Below are positions 1 to 9,097 of a stretch of 64,000 nucleotides of DNA, piece after piece (position 1 is the first letter of the stretch; every line of letters starts with the position of its first letter). Source of the DNA: Mesotaenium endlicherianum. Lineage: Eukaryota > Streptophyta > Zygnematophyceae > Zygnematales > Mesotaeniaceae. Both the position numbers and the translations under genes were made by a program. Below the pieces are notes generated by a model. The model was not told the origin of the DNA, did not search any database, and was given only the letters and a program-made list of their open reading frames with translations. Location: assembly GCA_009602735.1 (NCBI GenBank), contig WELA01010381.1, forward strand, positions 261,872 to 325,871, in the 5' to 3' direction.

Positions 1-20
1 GGGGGGGGGGGGGAGGGGGG
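1..20. repeat. Poly-G low-complexity start of window
   Basis: Nineteen of the first twenty bases are G, with one A at position 14. It may be a real homopolymer or an assembly edge. No function is claimed. Confidence 0.6.
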
Positions 21-846
21 AGAGGAAGATAAGTCGAGTAGAATGGAGCGAGCTCCAACATAACATCAGCTGGGGAGGTCCACAACCTTTCACAATCGTC
101 CACAGAAGCTTCCAGCACACCCAGGGACAAGTGCTTCTAAGATTAACTTCCAAGACTAAAATTGTAGCGCATATCTCGTGCTTCCACTTAGACCTTTTCT
201 AGATGTGTCTTCCAATTATTTGCTATGGAAATGCACAGATGCACGTGATAAATAAAGCATATGTACCTTAAGAAAAGCGGCCACAATCATAGACACATAT
301 TTCCAATGAATAAATGAGTGTTGAAAGAATCAGGCGAGATTCATTCGCGCAAAGTTCTCTACTAACAGTTTACTTCCGTCGACAACATTGCTGAAGAAGT
401 GACTCTACGGAGCACCGACAATTTGCAGCTCAACGCGTGACTGCACGGAGTTTAAGGAAGGCTTTACCTCAACCTGTCTCGATTGGGATTCAAAGTATTT
501 ATTGAGCCGTAAGTGGGTGTCATTAAGCACGGTAGAGAATGCGTATTAATATGAGAGACTTCGTACGTTCTGCCACAGGAGTCAGTATGGACATGGTTAC
601 TAAAGAAGATTGACGGGATCGTCCTGGCCCCAAGCTATGACCCATGTACGACAATATACGACTGCATACTAGAATACGACAGTAGCTGCCGGTTGCTTGC
701 CAATCGTACACTTGGGTATTCGGCTGCCATGGCGGCCTCTAGCGATGGCGTTCGTTAAGTCCTAGGAGATGCTAGTACGTAATCTAGATCATGTGCACGC
801 TCGTCTGGATTTAGCTTCCGGTCGCTAAGTAGCCTAGGCCCTAGCA
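21..846. other. Non-coding stretch upstream of the R2-like element
   Basis: I see no gene, repeat or RNA here. Part of it may be the 5' untranslated region of the non-LTR element that starts its reading frame at 847, but its 5' end and any target-site duplication could not be found. There is no resemblance to ribosomal DNA, the usual target of R2 elements. Confidence 0.4.
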
Positions 847-1254
847 ATGGCATCCGATTCTGTAGTTTTGGCTACGGCACCCCCGGGTTTAGAAATTGCA
901 ACCCTAGATACGACACACCCTCCTCCCTTAGACGTGTCATGTCCTAATTGCCACCGTAAGTTCAAGAATCTGCGTGGTTTAGGTGGTCACCGTAAGTCAT
1001 GCCTTTTAAAATCTGCTAGGTCTGCTCTTGTTCTGAGCAACGGTGGCCCATCCAATTCTGGGCCTACGCCTGAGCAATGGGGGTGGGCTCGTATTTCCTT
1101 TCCTATGGAGATATTTCAGCCATGTAGACTTAGCTGTAGGCGGGTTCCTTATGAGCTCAGACCTCTGTTCTCCCACGCATTCAGTATCCCCTTGCGACAA
1201 GTTTCTAAAGAGCCTGATGATATGGGGGGTTGGTTCTTGCTCCTTAGTTTCTAG
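847..1254 (+). pseudogene. R2-like ORF, N-terminal CCHC zinc finger
   Basis: The ATG at 847 opens the frame. Residues C32, C35, H48 and C52 form C-x2-C-x12-H-x3-C, which in R2-type elements binds the DNA target. The frame is closed by TAG at 1252-1254 and reopens at once in the same frame, so the stop looks like a point mutation (CAG to TAG would explain it). The stretch after the finger is a linker with no recognised domain. Confidence 0.65.
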
Positions 1255-1263
1255 CGCCTCCTA

Positions 1264-2400
1264 TTGTGGACCCCCTCTAATGCGTTAGTGAAGGGCCATC
1301 GCTACATACGCCCACGTATCCAGAGATTTCTTAGGGGCAAGTGGAGGGAATTGGCTGAGGAGTTCCTGGCGGCTTTGCATTTCCTTCCGCCTCCCACTAG
1401 TGACGTAGTGGGTGACAACACGAATAGAGCTCGATGTGCTGTTAGGTTAGCTAAGGTTGGAAAGTTAGGGAACACCCGCGAAGCTCTCCTCCCCAATGCG
1501 TCAGCACCTGACACTTCAGCCACCATTGAGCGTCTGCAAGCACTCCACCCAGCCTCCTCTTCCCCTTTGCCCGATTGGATCACTATTTACTCACCTGCAG
1601 CACCTCTAGAGTTGGAGGAGGGTGCTCTTAGTCGCGCCCTACGATCGGCACCTAACAGATCGGGGGGCGGACCTTCAGGCACAGTCTTTGAGCTTTTTAA
1701 GGACACATGCATGGATGCTAATTCTATTGCATTCCGCGCCCTCTTCACCGTGTGCGGCCTTATTGCTCAAGGTCGGATTCCACCTGGAGCAGCACATCTA
1801 CTGCCATCATCCAGGCTCGTGGCTATGGCCAAGGGGGATGCAGGCCTTCGCCCCATTGGGGTGGGGGAGGTACTGTATCGTCTTACAGCTCGAGCCATAG
1901 CCTCGCAGCTTTGCAAGCCCTTTGAGGCTCACTTCGCTCCGGACCAGTTCGGAGTGGCTCTCCAGGGGGGGTGTGAGGCCATTGCCGCGTTCATCCGGAC
2001 GTCGCGGGAGGTGGATCCATCCCTATGGGTTCTCCAGGTGGACGTGGCCAACGCCTTCAACACCATCAACCGTGGAGTCACCTTCGACGAGCTTCGTGAT
2101 AGCACCTGTTCCAGCCTTATCCCTTTCATGCGGGCATTCTACGGGTCCTCGTCTCCCCTCTACTATGCGCATGTGGATGGGAGTTTGACGACTTTGTCAT
2201 CCGCTACTGGCGACCCCTTAGGAGGAACCTTGTTTGCTTTTGGACACCTGCGTGCTCTCCGCTTGACCCGTCAGGCTTTCCCTACAGTACATGTCCCATC
2301 GTTTGCAGATGATACGCACTTGGTAGGTCACATGGACCAATTGGGCGCTGCCTTTTCCTCTCTCGAGGTTCACCTTGGCTCCATGGGCCTTCGGGTTTAG
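1264..2400 (+). pseudogene. R2-like ORF, reverse transcriptase fingers and palm
   Basis: This is the same frame as the zinc-finger part. It has an RT motif reading RPIGVGEVLYRL, a motif A with its catalytic Asp at about 2041-2043 (VDVANAF), and motif C FADD at 2302-2313. A GDPLGG-type motif lies between A and C. The enzyme would copy element RNA into DNA at a nicked target. TAG at 2398-2400 interrupts the frame just after motif C, followed by a QAKC sequence typical of the next RT motif; CAG to TAG explains it. The copy cannot make a full enzyme as it stands. Confidence 0.75.
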
Positions 2401-3258
2401 CAGGCCAAGTGTTCCATCTTCCCTCCGCAGGGCATCACGACCCCTGCTGACTTTCTTCCCTCTTTTGGTCGCTCATCGGAGGGCATCCGTGTCCTTGGTA
2501 CCCCGGTAGGCAGTCCCGCCTTTATCCTAGATCAAACACAGCGCTTTCTCCAGAGTGTGGTATTGGAGCTCCCCCAGGTTGTAGCCCTGGGGAACGCTCA
2601 GATCTTGCTTGCCCTCCTCACTCTTTGTCTAGCGGCTCGACCAGTTTACCTCTCTTGTACCTTAGTCCCTACCCCCTCCGTTCTTTCAGAGTTTGCCTCT
2701 GTTAGGCAGTCCCTCATTATGGCTCTCTTCGAGTTGCTTGGCCTTGGCCCATTCGACCCTAGCCAGTCTTGGGCTGCCCAAGCCGTGTACCCGTGCTCCA
2801 TGGGAGGAGTAGGCTTGGGAGATATTGCCTTCACCTCGTTGGCAGCTTTCTTGGGGTCTTGGGGCCTCATTGCGCACCTTCTTGCGACCCGCTTTGCTGC
2901 CGACGATGTCCAGATCCTTGCGGCTGCCATAGGGGAAGTGGAGACGGAGACGTTCCCTTTTCGAGCAGCACTTGTGGAGGCTAAGTCCAGCTTGGTAGCG
3001 GATTGCTTGGGGGACGAGCCTGCAGGATTGGACTTTTCTTCGATGGTGGAGCAGGAGGACAGGGGCTTGCAGGCCATTCTTGCTCGATCCCAGTGGGGTT
3101 CTCGCATGCACGGCCTGTTAGCACAGAGCACCTCGGCTGACCGCGCCCGCACGCGTTCCTACGGCGGACCTTTCGCAGGTGCCTGGGTGCAGGCCCTTCC
3201 CACTCGCCCAGCTTTGACATTCCAAGACTCAGAGTTTTGCACTTCCCTCCGTATATGA
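2401..3258 (+). pseudogene. R2-like ORF, RT thumb and connector
   Basis: Continuation in the same frame after the TAG at 2398. It covers the region between RT motif C and the zinc knuckle, including a segment like those at the end of R2-type RTs (residues reading QAVYPCSMGGVGLGD). It closes with TGA at 3256-3258, which a CGA-to-TGA change would explain. No frameshift is present. Confidence 0.6.
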
Positions 3259-3654
3259 CTAGGCATTACACACCCGTGCCTTGCTGGCCTAGTTTGTGCG
3301 TGTGGGGATGAGGCATCTACTACACATGTCTTGAGGTGTGCACGAGAGAAGCAGCGCACAGTGACCCATGACATTGTCCGGGATAGCGTCGCCATGATCG
3401 CGAGGAGGTCACATTTTGCGGTGGCCTTGAAGAAGGGAGGCCTACTCCCTCTTCTTCCCTCCCAGACCAAGGGCCGCCGTGTGGATATTGTCTGCATGGC
3501 GAGAGAGTCGGCGGCGCGCACATTGCTGGATGTGGTTGTGGCCAATCCTCTCGAGGGGGGTATTGTGGAAATGGCTTCATCGACAGTAGGGGTGACGGCC
3601 GCGATCAAGGAGAAGGCCAAGACTCTCAAGCACAGCGACACTCCAGTCGGCGAC
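3259..3654 (+). pseudogene. R2-like ORF, CCHC knuckle and start of the endonuclease
   Basis: Same frame again. The C-A-C-G-D...H-V-L-R-C motif at about 3298-3345 is the CCHC knuckle that R2-clade proteins carry between RT and endonuclease. It is followed by RRVDIV...LLDVVV...K, which fits the restriction-like endonuclease core except that the usual Pro before the first Asp is Val here. The frame is cut at 3654/3655 by the copia 5' LTR and resumes at 8772. Confidence 0.6.
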
Positions 3655-4065
3655 TGTTGGAAGATAGTAATAAATGAATAGATGATTTGTTGATATCGAA
3701 AATGAAAGAATTATCATCGACGGTTATTAGTGCTATCTAATGTAACTTAGACTATAGTCAACTAAATTGCCTAGTCTCTGAGTTGACCACCCAGGTTGAC
3801 CAAGTGTCATAGAGCGTTTAGTGACTCCTAGTCAGACTTTGAAGATAGACTAGAATCGCGAGTAGCAGCTTCTAGATTACACCCAAGGGATAGTTTGACA
3901 TGGTATGACTACATGTCAACCTGTCGCTGTGTATTAGACCTGCTCACAGAGCAAGGCAACGATTCATTAAATCAAAGATAATTTTGAGAAGCTATGACTA
4001 CACCTGTGATCACAGCAATAATAAGCTAACAGTGCAGCCATGGTAGCCACACCAGATCCACAAAA
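3655..4065 (+). repeat. Copia element A 5' LTR
   Basis: Begins TGTTGGAAG and is nearly identical to 8361-8771, with about seven scattered differences including small indels by eye. The target duplication places its end after CCACAAAA, so the LTR ends in AA rather than the usual CA. Confidence 0.88.
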
Positions 4066-4077
4066 TGGTATCGGAGC
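4066..4077 (+). promoter_or_regulatory. Primer-binding site, tRNA-iMet type
   Basis: TGGTATCGGAGC sits directly after the 5' LTR. It matches the complement of the 3' end of plant initiator methionine tRNA except for one base (usual TGGTATCAGAGC). Families B and C carry the same variant. Confidence 0.8.
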
Positions 4078-4099
4078 TGCAGCAGTCCGATCTTCACCT

Positions 4100-4858
4100 C
4101 GAGGTGGCAAACATCTTAGCCAGCAGATAGAAAAGTTGGCAGACACTGATGGCTTTCCCTAGTGGAAATATAAGATGGAGCTGGTCCTGAAAACAGCAAA
4201 GCTATGTAAGGTGGTTAGTGGAGCGGAAGCCAAACCTGCAGCAGCTGGCCCACAACAGGAAGAAGAGAGACAAAGAGCTGTCCAGGCCCAAGGAGGCCCC
4301 AGCCATGACTCTGCCCTGCTGTCCGGAGCTGAAGATTCCCAGACACCCAGCAGACCAAGAAGACCAGTTGACAAATCAAAGTACTGCAGCCATTGTGACA
4401 AAGATGGCCATACTCTGGAAGAATGCTGGTATGCCTCCCCAAGTCAGAGCCAGTCTAGCAAAAGAGGAGACTCAGGCAGGAGAGAGAGCTCCAAGAGAGA
4501 CACCTCCCGCTACAGAAGAGAAGTCTCAACCCAAAGGAGAGAAGACTCCAGACAGAGAAGAGGCGACTTTAGAGGAAGCAGAAGGGAAGCATCTAGCCTG
4601 AGATCAGGCAGGAGTTCTCAAAGTCACCAAGGCAAAGGCAAGGGGAAGAGGACTTATCAAGCTCATTATGCAGAAGATGATGCTGATGAAGACTCTGAAG
4701 CCAGCAGCTATGAAGAGCTCCTAGTGGCACAAGCTCGATATGCTCTCTCCGCCACTGTTGCAGATGACAAGGCCTGGCTCATAGACTCTGGAGCATCCTG
4801 TCACATGTCAAAGAACAGGGATTGGTTTACTGAATTCACAAAATTTCAGACTCCATAA
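4100..4858 (+). pseudogene. Copia element A gag, shortened and with stops
   Basis: The frame carries the typical copia gag start (KYKMELVLKTAKLCKVVSG) and, only about 50 residues later, the nucleocapsid zinc knuckle CSHCDKDGHTLEEC (C-x2-C-x4-H-x4-C). The usual gag core of roughly 150-200 residues between them is missing, which points to an internal deletion. An Arg/Ser-rich basic segment follows and then the protease. Stops are TAG at 4160-4162 and TAA at 4856-4858. The initiator ATG is not clear. Confidence 0.7.
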
Positions 4859-5353
4859 GATATTTACATAGGCGACAACTCAGTGCTGAAAGCAATAGGC
4901 ATAGGGAGTGTCCCACTTACCCTGCTAGCAGATGGTAAAGCAGTTAAGACAAAGCTTCAGGAGGTCTTGTGTGTCCCCAAGCTAGCAAAGAATCTCTTCA
5001 GTGTGAAGCAGGCTAATGAGCAGGGATGCTCAGTGATTTACCATCCAAAGTCCATCAGGCTTCTGAATCCCCAGCAGAAAATAATAGGAGAAGGAGTTCC
5101 AGCTGGAAACCTGTTCAAACTGAGAGTAGCAAATAGCTCCTCAGTCCCATCAGGCCAGAGAGGTCAAGCCCTGTTAGCAGATAGCATCCCAGTAGGCAGC
5201 CATCAGGCTCATCATGCCTCTGCAGATCTCTGGCACCTCAGGCTAGGCCATATCTCACAGACACAGATGTCTACACTAGTGAAAGAAAGCATGGTAGAAG
5301 GGGTAGAGCACCTCCCCCACACCACCCTTTCCAGCTGTGAGACTTGCATCTAG
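4769..5353 (+). pseudogene. Copia element A protease and integrase N-terminus
   Basis: The aspartic protease active site reads AWLIDSGASCHM, with catalytic Asp in DSGA, just before the TAA at 4856. The frame continues through the protease C-terminal part into the integrase HHCC zinc domain (HLRLGH ... SCETC), closed by TAG at 5351-5353 directly after CETCI. In related elements this position is Gln, so CAG to TAG fits. The protease would process the polyprotein and the zinc domain would help bind element DNA. Confidence 0.8.
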
Positions 5354-6994
5354 GCCAAACAGATTAGAGCTCCATTCCCAGCCAGTCATGTGTCCACCAG
5401 AGCTAAAGTCCCACTAGAGCTGATTCATTCTGACATCTGTGGCCCCATGCCTGCTCCCTCTTTAGCAGGAGCAAAGTACTTTGTGACCTTCATAGACGAT
5501 GCTACTGATTACACCTGTACTTACTTCATGAAGTACAAGAGTGAGGCCTTTGAAAAATTTCAGATATACAAAGCTATGGTAGAGAACCAGCTAGACCTCA
5601 AAATCAAACGTCTCAGAAGTGACAATGGGAGTGAATATACCTCCAACAGATTCAAGCAACTCTGTGCTGCAGCAGGTATCCATCAAGAGCTAACCATGAC
5701 TTACTCCCCTGAGCAGAATGGCAAGGCAGAGCGCAAAAACAGGACCCTGCTGGAGCTCACAAGGGCTATGCTCCTGCACAAGGCCCTGCCAGACAAGTTC
5801 TGGGCAGAAGCCATGTCCACTGCCAACTACCTCAAGAACAGGCAGCCCTGCCATGCAGTAGCAGGTCAGACACCTTTTGAGGCATGGACAGGCAAGAAGC
5901 CCACCATCACTCACCTCAGAGTGTTTGGAAGTAAGTGCTATGCTCTGATCCCCAAGAAGCTCCGTCCTAGCAAGCTAGCAGCAGTCATCAGGCCCTCAAT
6001 CTTCATAGGCTACAGTGACAATCAGAAGGGATACAAGCTCTATGATCCCAAGTCCAGGCTAGTGTTGCATAGCAGAGATGTTCAGTTCCTAGAAGAAGAA
6101 GGTCCCTCTCACTCACCTGAAGTCATGCCTCAGTCAGCAGCACCACCAGAAATGGCATTCTTTTCTCTCAGTCAAAGATTTGCAGAGCCAGCTCCTCCCC
6201 AGAGAGTAGAGCAGCAGCCTCCTCCAGTTGCCCACTGTCATCCTCAGCATGAGCTTCAGCAGAACCGGCCCCCACAGGCCCCAGCAGCAGAGACCCAGTC
6301 TCCTCCACCACAGGCCAGAAACACACAGCCAGAGCAAGTATTTGCCCCCAGGCCCAGCAGGCAAACTACTAGGCCCCTCAAGCTAGCAGATTATGAGTGT
6401 CATATGGCCCTAGCTGCTGAAGAGACAGAAGGAGATCCCAGCACCCTCAAACAGGCCCTGGCACGCCCAGATGGCCAGCAGTGGAAGAAGGCAGCAGATG
6501 CTGAAGTGGCCTCCCTGCAAGACAACCAGACATGGAAGCTGGTGCCTCTCCCAGCAGGCAGGACTCCCATAACCTGTAAGTGGCTCTTTAAAACAAAGCG
6601 AGATGCAGCAGGCAACACAGTGAAGCTCAAAGCTAGACTTGTGGCCAGGGGATTTAATCAGCAGAAAGGCATAGACTATGAGCAGACTTTTGCCCCAGTT
6701 CTCAAGCATGCCTCCCTTCGCCTCATGCTAGCAATTGCCACAGAAAAAGACTATGAGATTCATCAGATGGATGTGCAAACTGCCTTCCTCAATGGGTTTC
6801 TCCAGGAAGAGGTCTACATGGTACAGCCTCCTGGGTATGCTGACCCCAGTTGTCCAGAGCATGTCTGCAAGCTACAGAGGTCCCTCTATGGACTCAAGCA
6901 GAGTCCTAGAGCATGGAATCAGAGGATTGACCAGTTCTTCAAGCAGCTAGGCTACAAGCAGTGTGCATCAGACCACTCCCTCTATGTTCAGTAG
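5354..6994 (+). pseudogene. Copia element A integrase core and reverse transcriptase
   Basis: This is the longest open part. It starts with the integrase core, whose DDE triad is visible as HSDICGP, LRSDNGSEY and GKAERKNR at about 5420-5740. Then comes a Pro/Gln-rich linker and the RT fingers and palm (CKWLFKTKRD, ARLVARGF, motif A DVQTAFLNG, SLYGLKQSPRAW). TAG at 6992-6994 stops the frame inside the RT just before YVDD; Gln would be acceptable here. In an active element the integrase inserts the DNA copy and the RT makes it. Confidence 0.88.
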
Positions 6995-8005
6995 AGACCT
7001 GCAGGCATGACTTACATAGGGCTGTATGTAGATGACCTCATTTTGGTCTTCCCATCCCTGGCTGCTATTCAAGAGCTCAAGACAGCCTTGTGCAAGGAGT
7101 TCAAGATGACAGACATGGGTGAAGTACAGTACTGCCTGGGCATTCAGATAACCAGGGACAGGGATCTCAGAACACTCACCATGAGTTAGAGCCATTACCT
7201 CCAGAAGGTGTTGGAGAAGTTTGGTATGGCTGACTGCAGAGGTCTGTCTACTCCCCTTCCAGTAAATGTCAAACTTTCAGCAGGAGATTGTCCTCAGACA
7301 GCAGCAGAGAAAACGCAGATGGCTGACATTCCCTACTGTCAAGGCATTGGATGTCTCATGTATGCCACAGTTGCCACCAGACCAGATCTTGCTCTAGCTG
7401 TAGGCACTCTAGCCAGGTTCATGCACAATCCAGGTCGAGCTCACTGGGAAGCCCTACAGCATCTCATGCGTTATGTTAAACAAGCAGACTATCAGCTTAC
7501 TTTCCAGGCAGGCTCCTCAGGCACAGTTCAGGTCCAAGGATACTCAGATGCAAGCTATGCTAGTGACAAAGATAGCTGCAAGAGCACTTCAGGGTTCATT
7601 TTCCAAGCAGCACAAGGGGCTATCTCCTGGAAATCTAAGATGCAAAAATTTGTCACCAGGTCCTCCACAGAAGCAGCGTATGTCGCTCTAGACCTAGCAG
7701 TCCAGGAGGCTATCTGGTTCAGAGCTTTTCTGCAGGAATTGCACATACCTCATGGCCCCATTCCTCTCTTCTCTGACAACCAGAGTGCCCTCAAGCTTAT
7801 TGACAACCCAGTGCATCATGAAAGGACCAAGCACATTGATGTGCGCTTCCATGCAGTTTGCGAGGCCAAGGAAGCAAAGGTCATTGCTCCAGACTACTGC
7901 CAGACAGACAGAATGGTGGCAGATGCCCTCACCAAGCCTGTCCCAGCCCCTAAGACAGCCTGGTGTGCTAACAAGGTGGGTCTTCGTCGTGTCAAAAGTG
8001 GCTAA
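6995..8005 (+). pseudogene. Copia element A RT palm end and RNase H
   Basis: In the same frame, YVDD (the RT catalytic motif) lies at about 7027-7038. A TAG at 7187-7189 falls where copia elements have Q in SQSHY. The RNase H domain follows with YSDASYASD, SSTEAAYVAL and DNQSALKL, and the frame ends at TAA 8003-8005. RNase H removes the RNA strand during reverse transcription. Two stops make it inactive, but no frameshift is present. Confidence 0.85.
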
Positions 8006-8349
8006 GTTAACATTCAGAGAGAGTGGCCCTGCTTAGCTAGTCCTTAGCGCCTAACACTCTAGCATTTACTTTGAGAGAGAGAAATGAGCAGCAGTTAGAC
8101 AAGCATGTAGTAGATGAGCGATAGCAATTAGGGAAGAGAGAGCAGAGAGCAAGATAGCTATGGCTAAACCTGTACATGCTACTCTACAGTTGTAGCAAAG
8201 CACATGCACAGCTGTGTTGGCGCGCTGAAGTCTGGCTGAGTAGATGAGGGGGGGGTTCTAGAAATCTCAAACGAGCCCAATCAAGTGATGCAGATTAAAT
8301 CAAAGTCATAATTTTCAGAGCAGTCAATATAAAGCATCAGATTCATTGA

Positions 8350-8360
8350 TTAAGAGAGAG
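8350..8360 (+). promoter_or_regulatory. Polypurine tract of copia element A
   Basis: A run reading TTAAGAGAGAG abuts the 3' LTR and would prime plus-strand synthesis. A second G-rich run at about 8247-8256 could act as an internal purine tract. Confidence 0.6.
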
Positions 8361-8771
8361 TGTTGGAAGATAGTAATAAATGAATAGATGGTTTATTGAT
8401 ATCGAAAATGAAAGAATTATCATCGACGATTATTAGTGCTATCTAATAACTTAGACTATAGTCAACTAAATTGCCTAGTCTCTGAGTTGACCACCCAGGT
8501 TGACCAAGTGTCATAGAGCGTTTAGTGACTCCTATCTTCAGACTTTGAAGATAGACTAGAATCGCGAGTAGCAGCTTCTAGATTACACCCAAGGGATAGT
8601 TTGACATGGTATGACTACATGTCAACCTGTCGCTGTGTATTAGACCTGCTCACAGAGCAAGGCAACGATTCATTAAATCAAAGATAATTTTGAGAAGCTA
8701 TGACTACACCTGTGATCACAGCAATAATAAGCTAACAGTGCAGCCATGGCTGCCACACCAGATCCACAAAA
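8361..8771 (+). repeat. Copia element A 3' LTR
   Basis: Begins TGTTGGAAG and matches the 5' LTR over its full 411 bp. It is followed directly by the GCGAC target duplicate. Confidence 0.88.
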
Positions 8772-9097
8772 GCGACACCTTTGTCCCACTAGCGCTGGAG
8801 GTTTTTGGGACGTTAGGCACCAAGTTCTACGGCTTCCTCAACCTTTGCGCTGAGCGCACAGTCTCCCTCAGCTTCAGTGTCTCTAGTGACGATGCCGGTT
8901 ACAGGGACTTGGTCAACGCGATCAAGCGAGAGTACCGCCAGCTAGTCGGTTGTAGTCTACAGAGAGCTCAGGCTTCTACCATTCACGAGCGTGCAGCTAG
9001 CGCCCTATCTAGGACTGTGCATCGACCCCCAGTTCCTCTCGTTTCGTTTTTCCTTGCAGTTCCCTTAGCAGTTCTCGGTCCTCGCGGTTTTCGGTAG
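8772..9097 (+). pseudogene. R2-like ORF, C-terminal end after the copia insertion
   Basis: Directly after the copia 3' LTR and the target duplicate GCGAC (8772-8776) the reading frame of the non-LTR element resumes with a PLALEVFG motif, which commonly follows the endonuclease core in this type of protein. It ends at TAG 9095-9097. The apparent ATG upstream at 8690 is inside the LTR and is not the true start. Confidence 0.65.

Larger units (their letters stand above)
3655..8771 (+). mobile_element. Ty1/copia LTR retrotransposon (element A), full length, decayed
   Basis: Two 411-bp LTRs flank a gag-pol reading frame in the copia order: gag, protease, integrase, reverse transcriptase, RNase H. 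The flanking bases GCGAC (3650-3654 and 8772-8776) are a perfect 5-bp target duplication. A primer-binding site follows the 5' LTR and a purine tract precedes the 3' LTR. The whole polyprotein stays in one frame from about 4100 to 8005 but holds five in-frame stops. The insertion interrupts the R2-like element. Confidence 0.92.
847..9097 (+). mobile_element. R2-like non-LTR retrotransposon, split by a copia insertion
   Basis: One reading frame runs from the ATG at 847 to 3654 and, once the copia element at 3655-8771 is set aside, continues to a TAG at 9095-9097. In order it shows an N-terminal CCHC zinc finger, a reverse transcriptase with FADD, a second zinc-knuckle-like C-x-C-x7-H-x4-C motif, and a C-terminal region that looks like a restriction-like (PD-(D/E)XK) endonuclease. 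That order is known from the R2/NeSL/Hero group of early-branching non-LTR elements. Three in-frame stops (1252, 2398, 3256) and no frameshifts show it is a decayed copy. No 3' tail or target duplication was found, so the outer ends are only those of the ORF. Confidence 0.75.

Noticed and set aside
1252-7189. Reassigned stop codons (TAG/TAA read as Gln, as in some green algae) to explain the in-frame TAR codons of the R2-like and copia elements
   Set aside because: The intact gag and pol of element B (over 1600 codons with many Gln) and the HHO coding sequence use CAG/CAA and contain no in-frame TAR, and B gag uses TAG as its stop inside the frameshift hairpin. Mutation is simpler.
1-9097. 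Insertion of the R2-like element in 28S ribosomal DNA
   Set aside because: Neither flank resembles ribosomal RNA genes.
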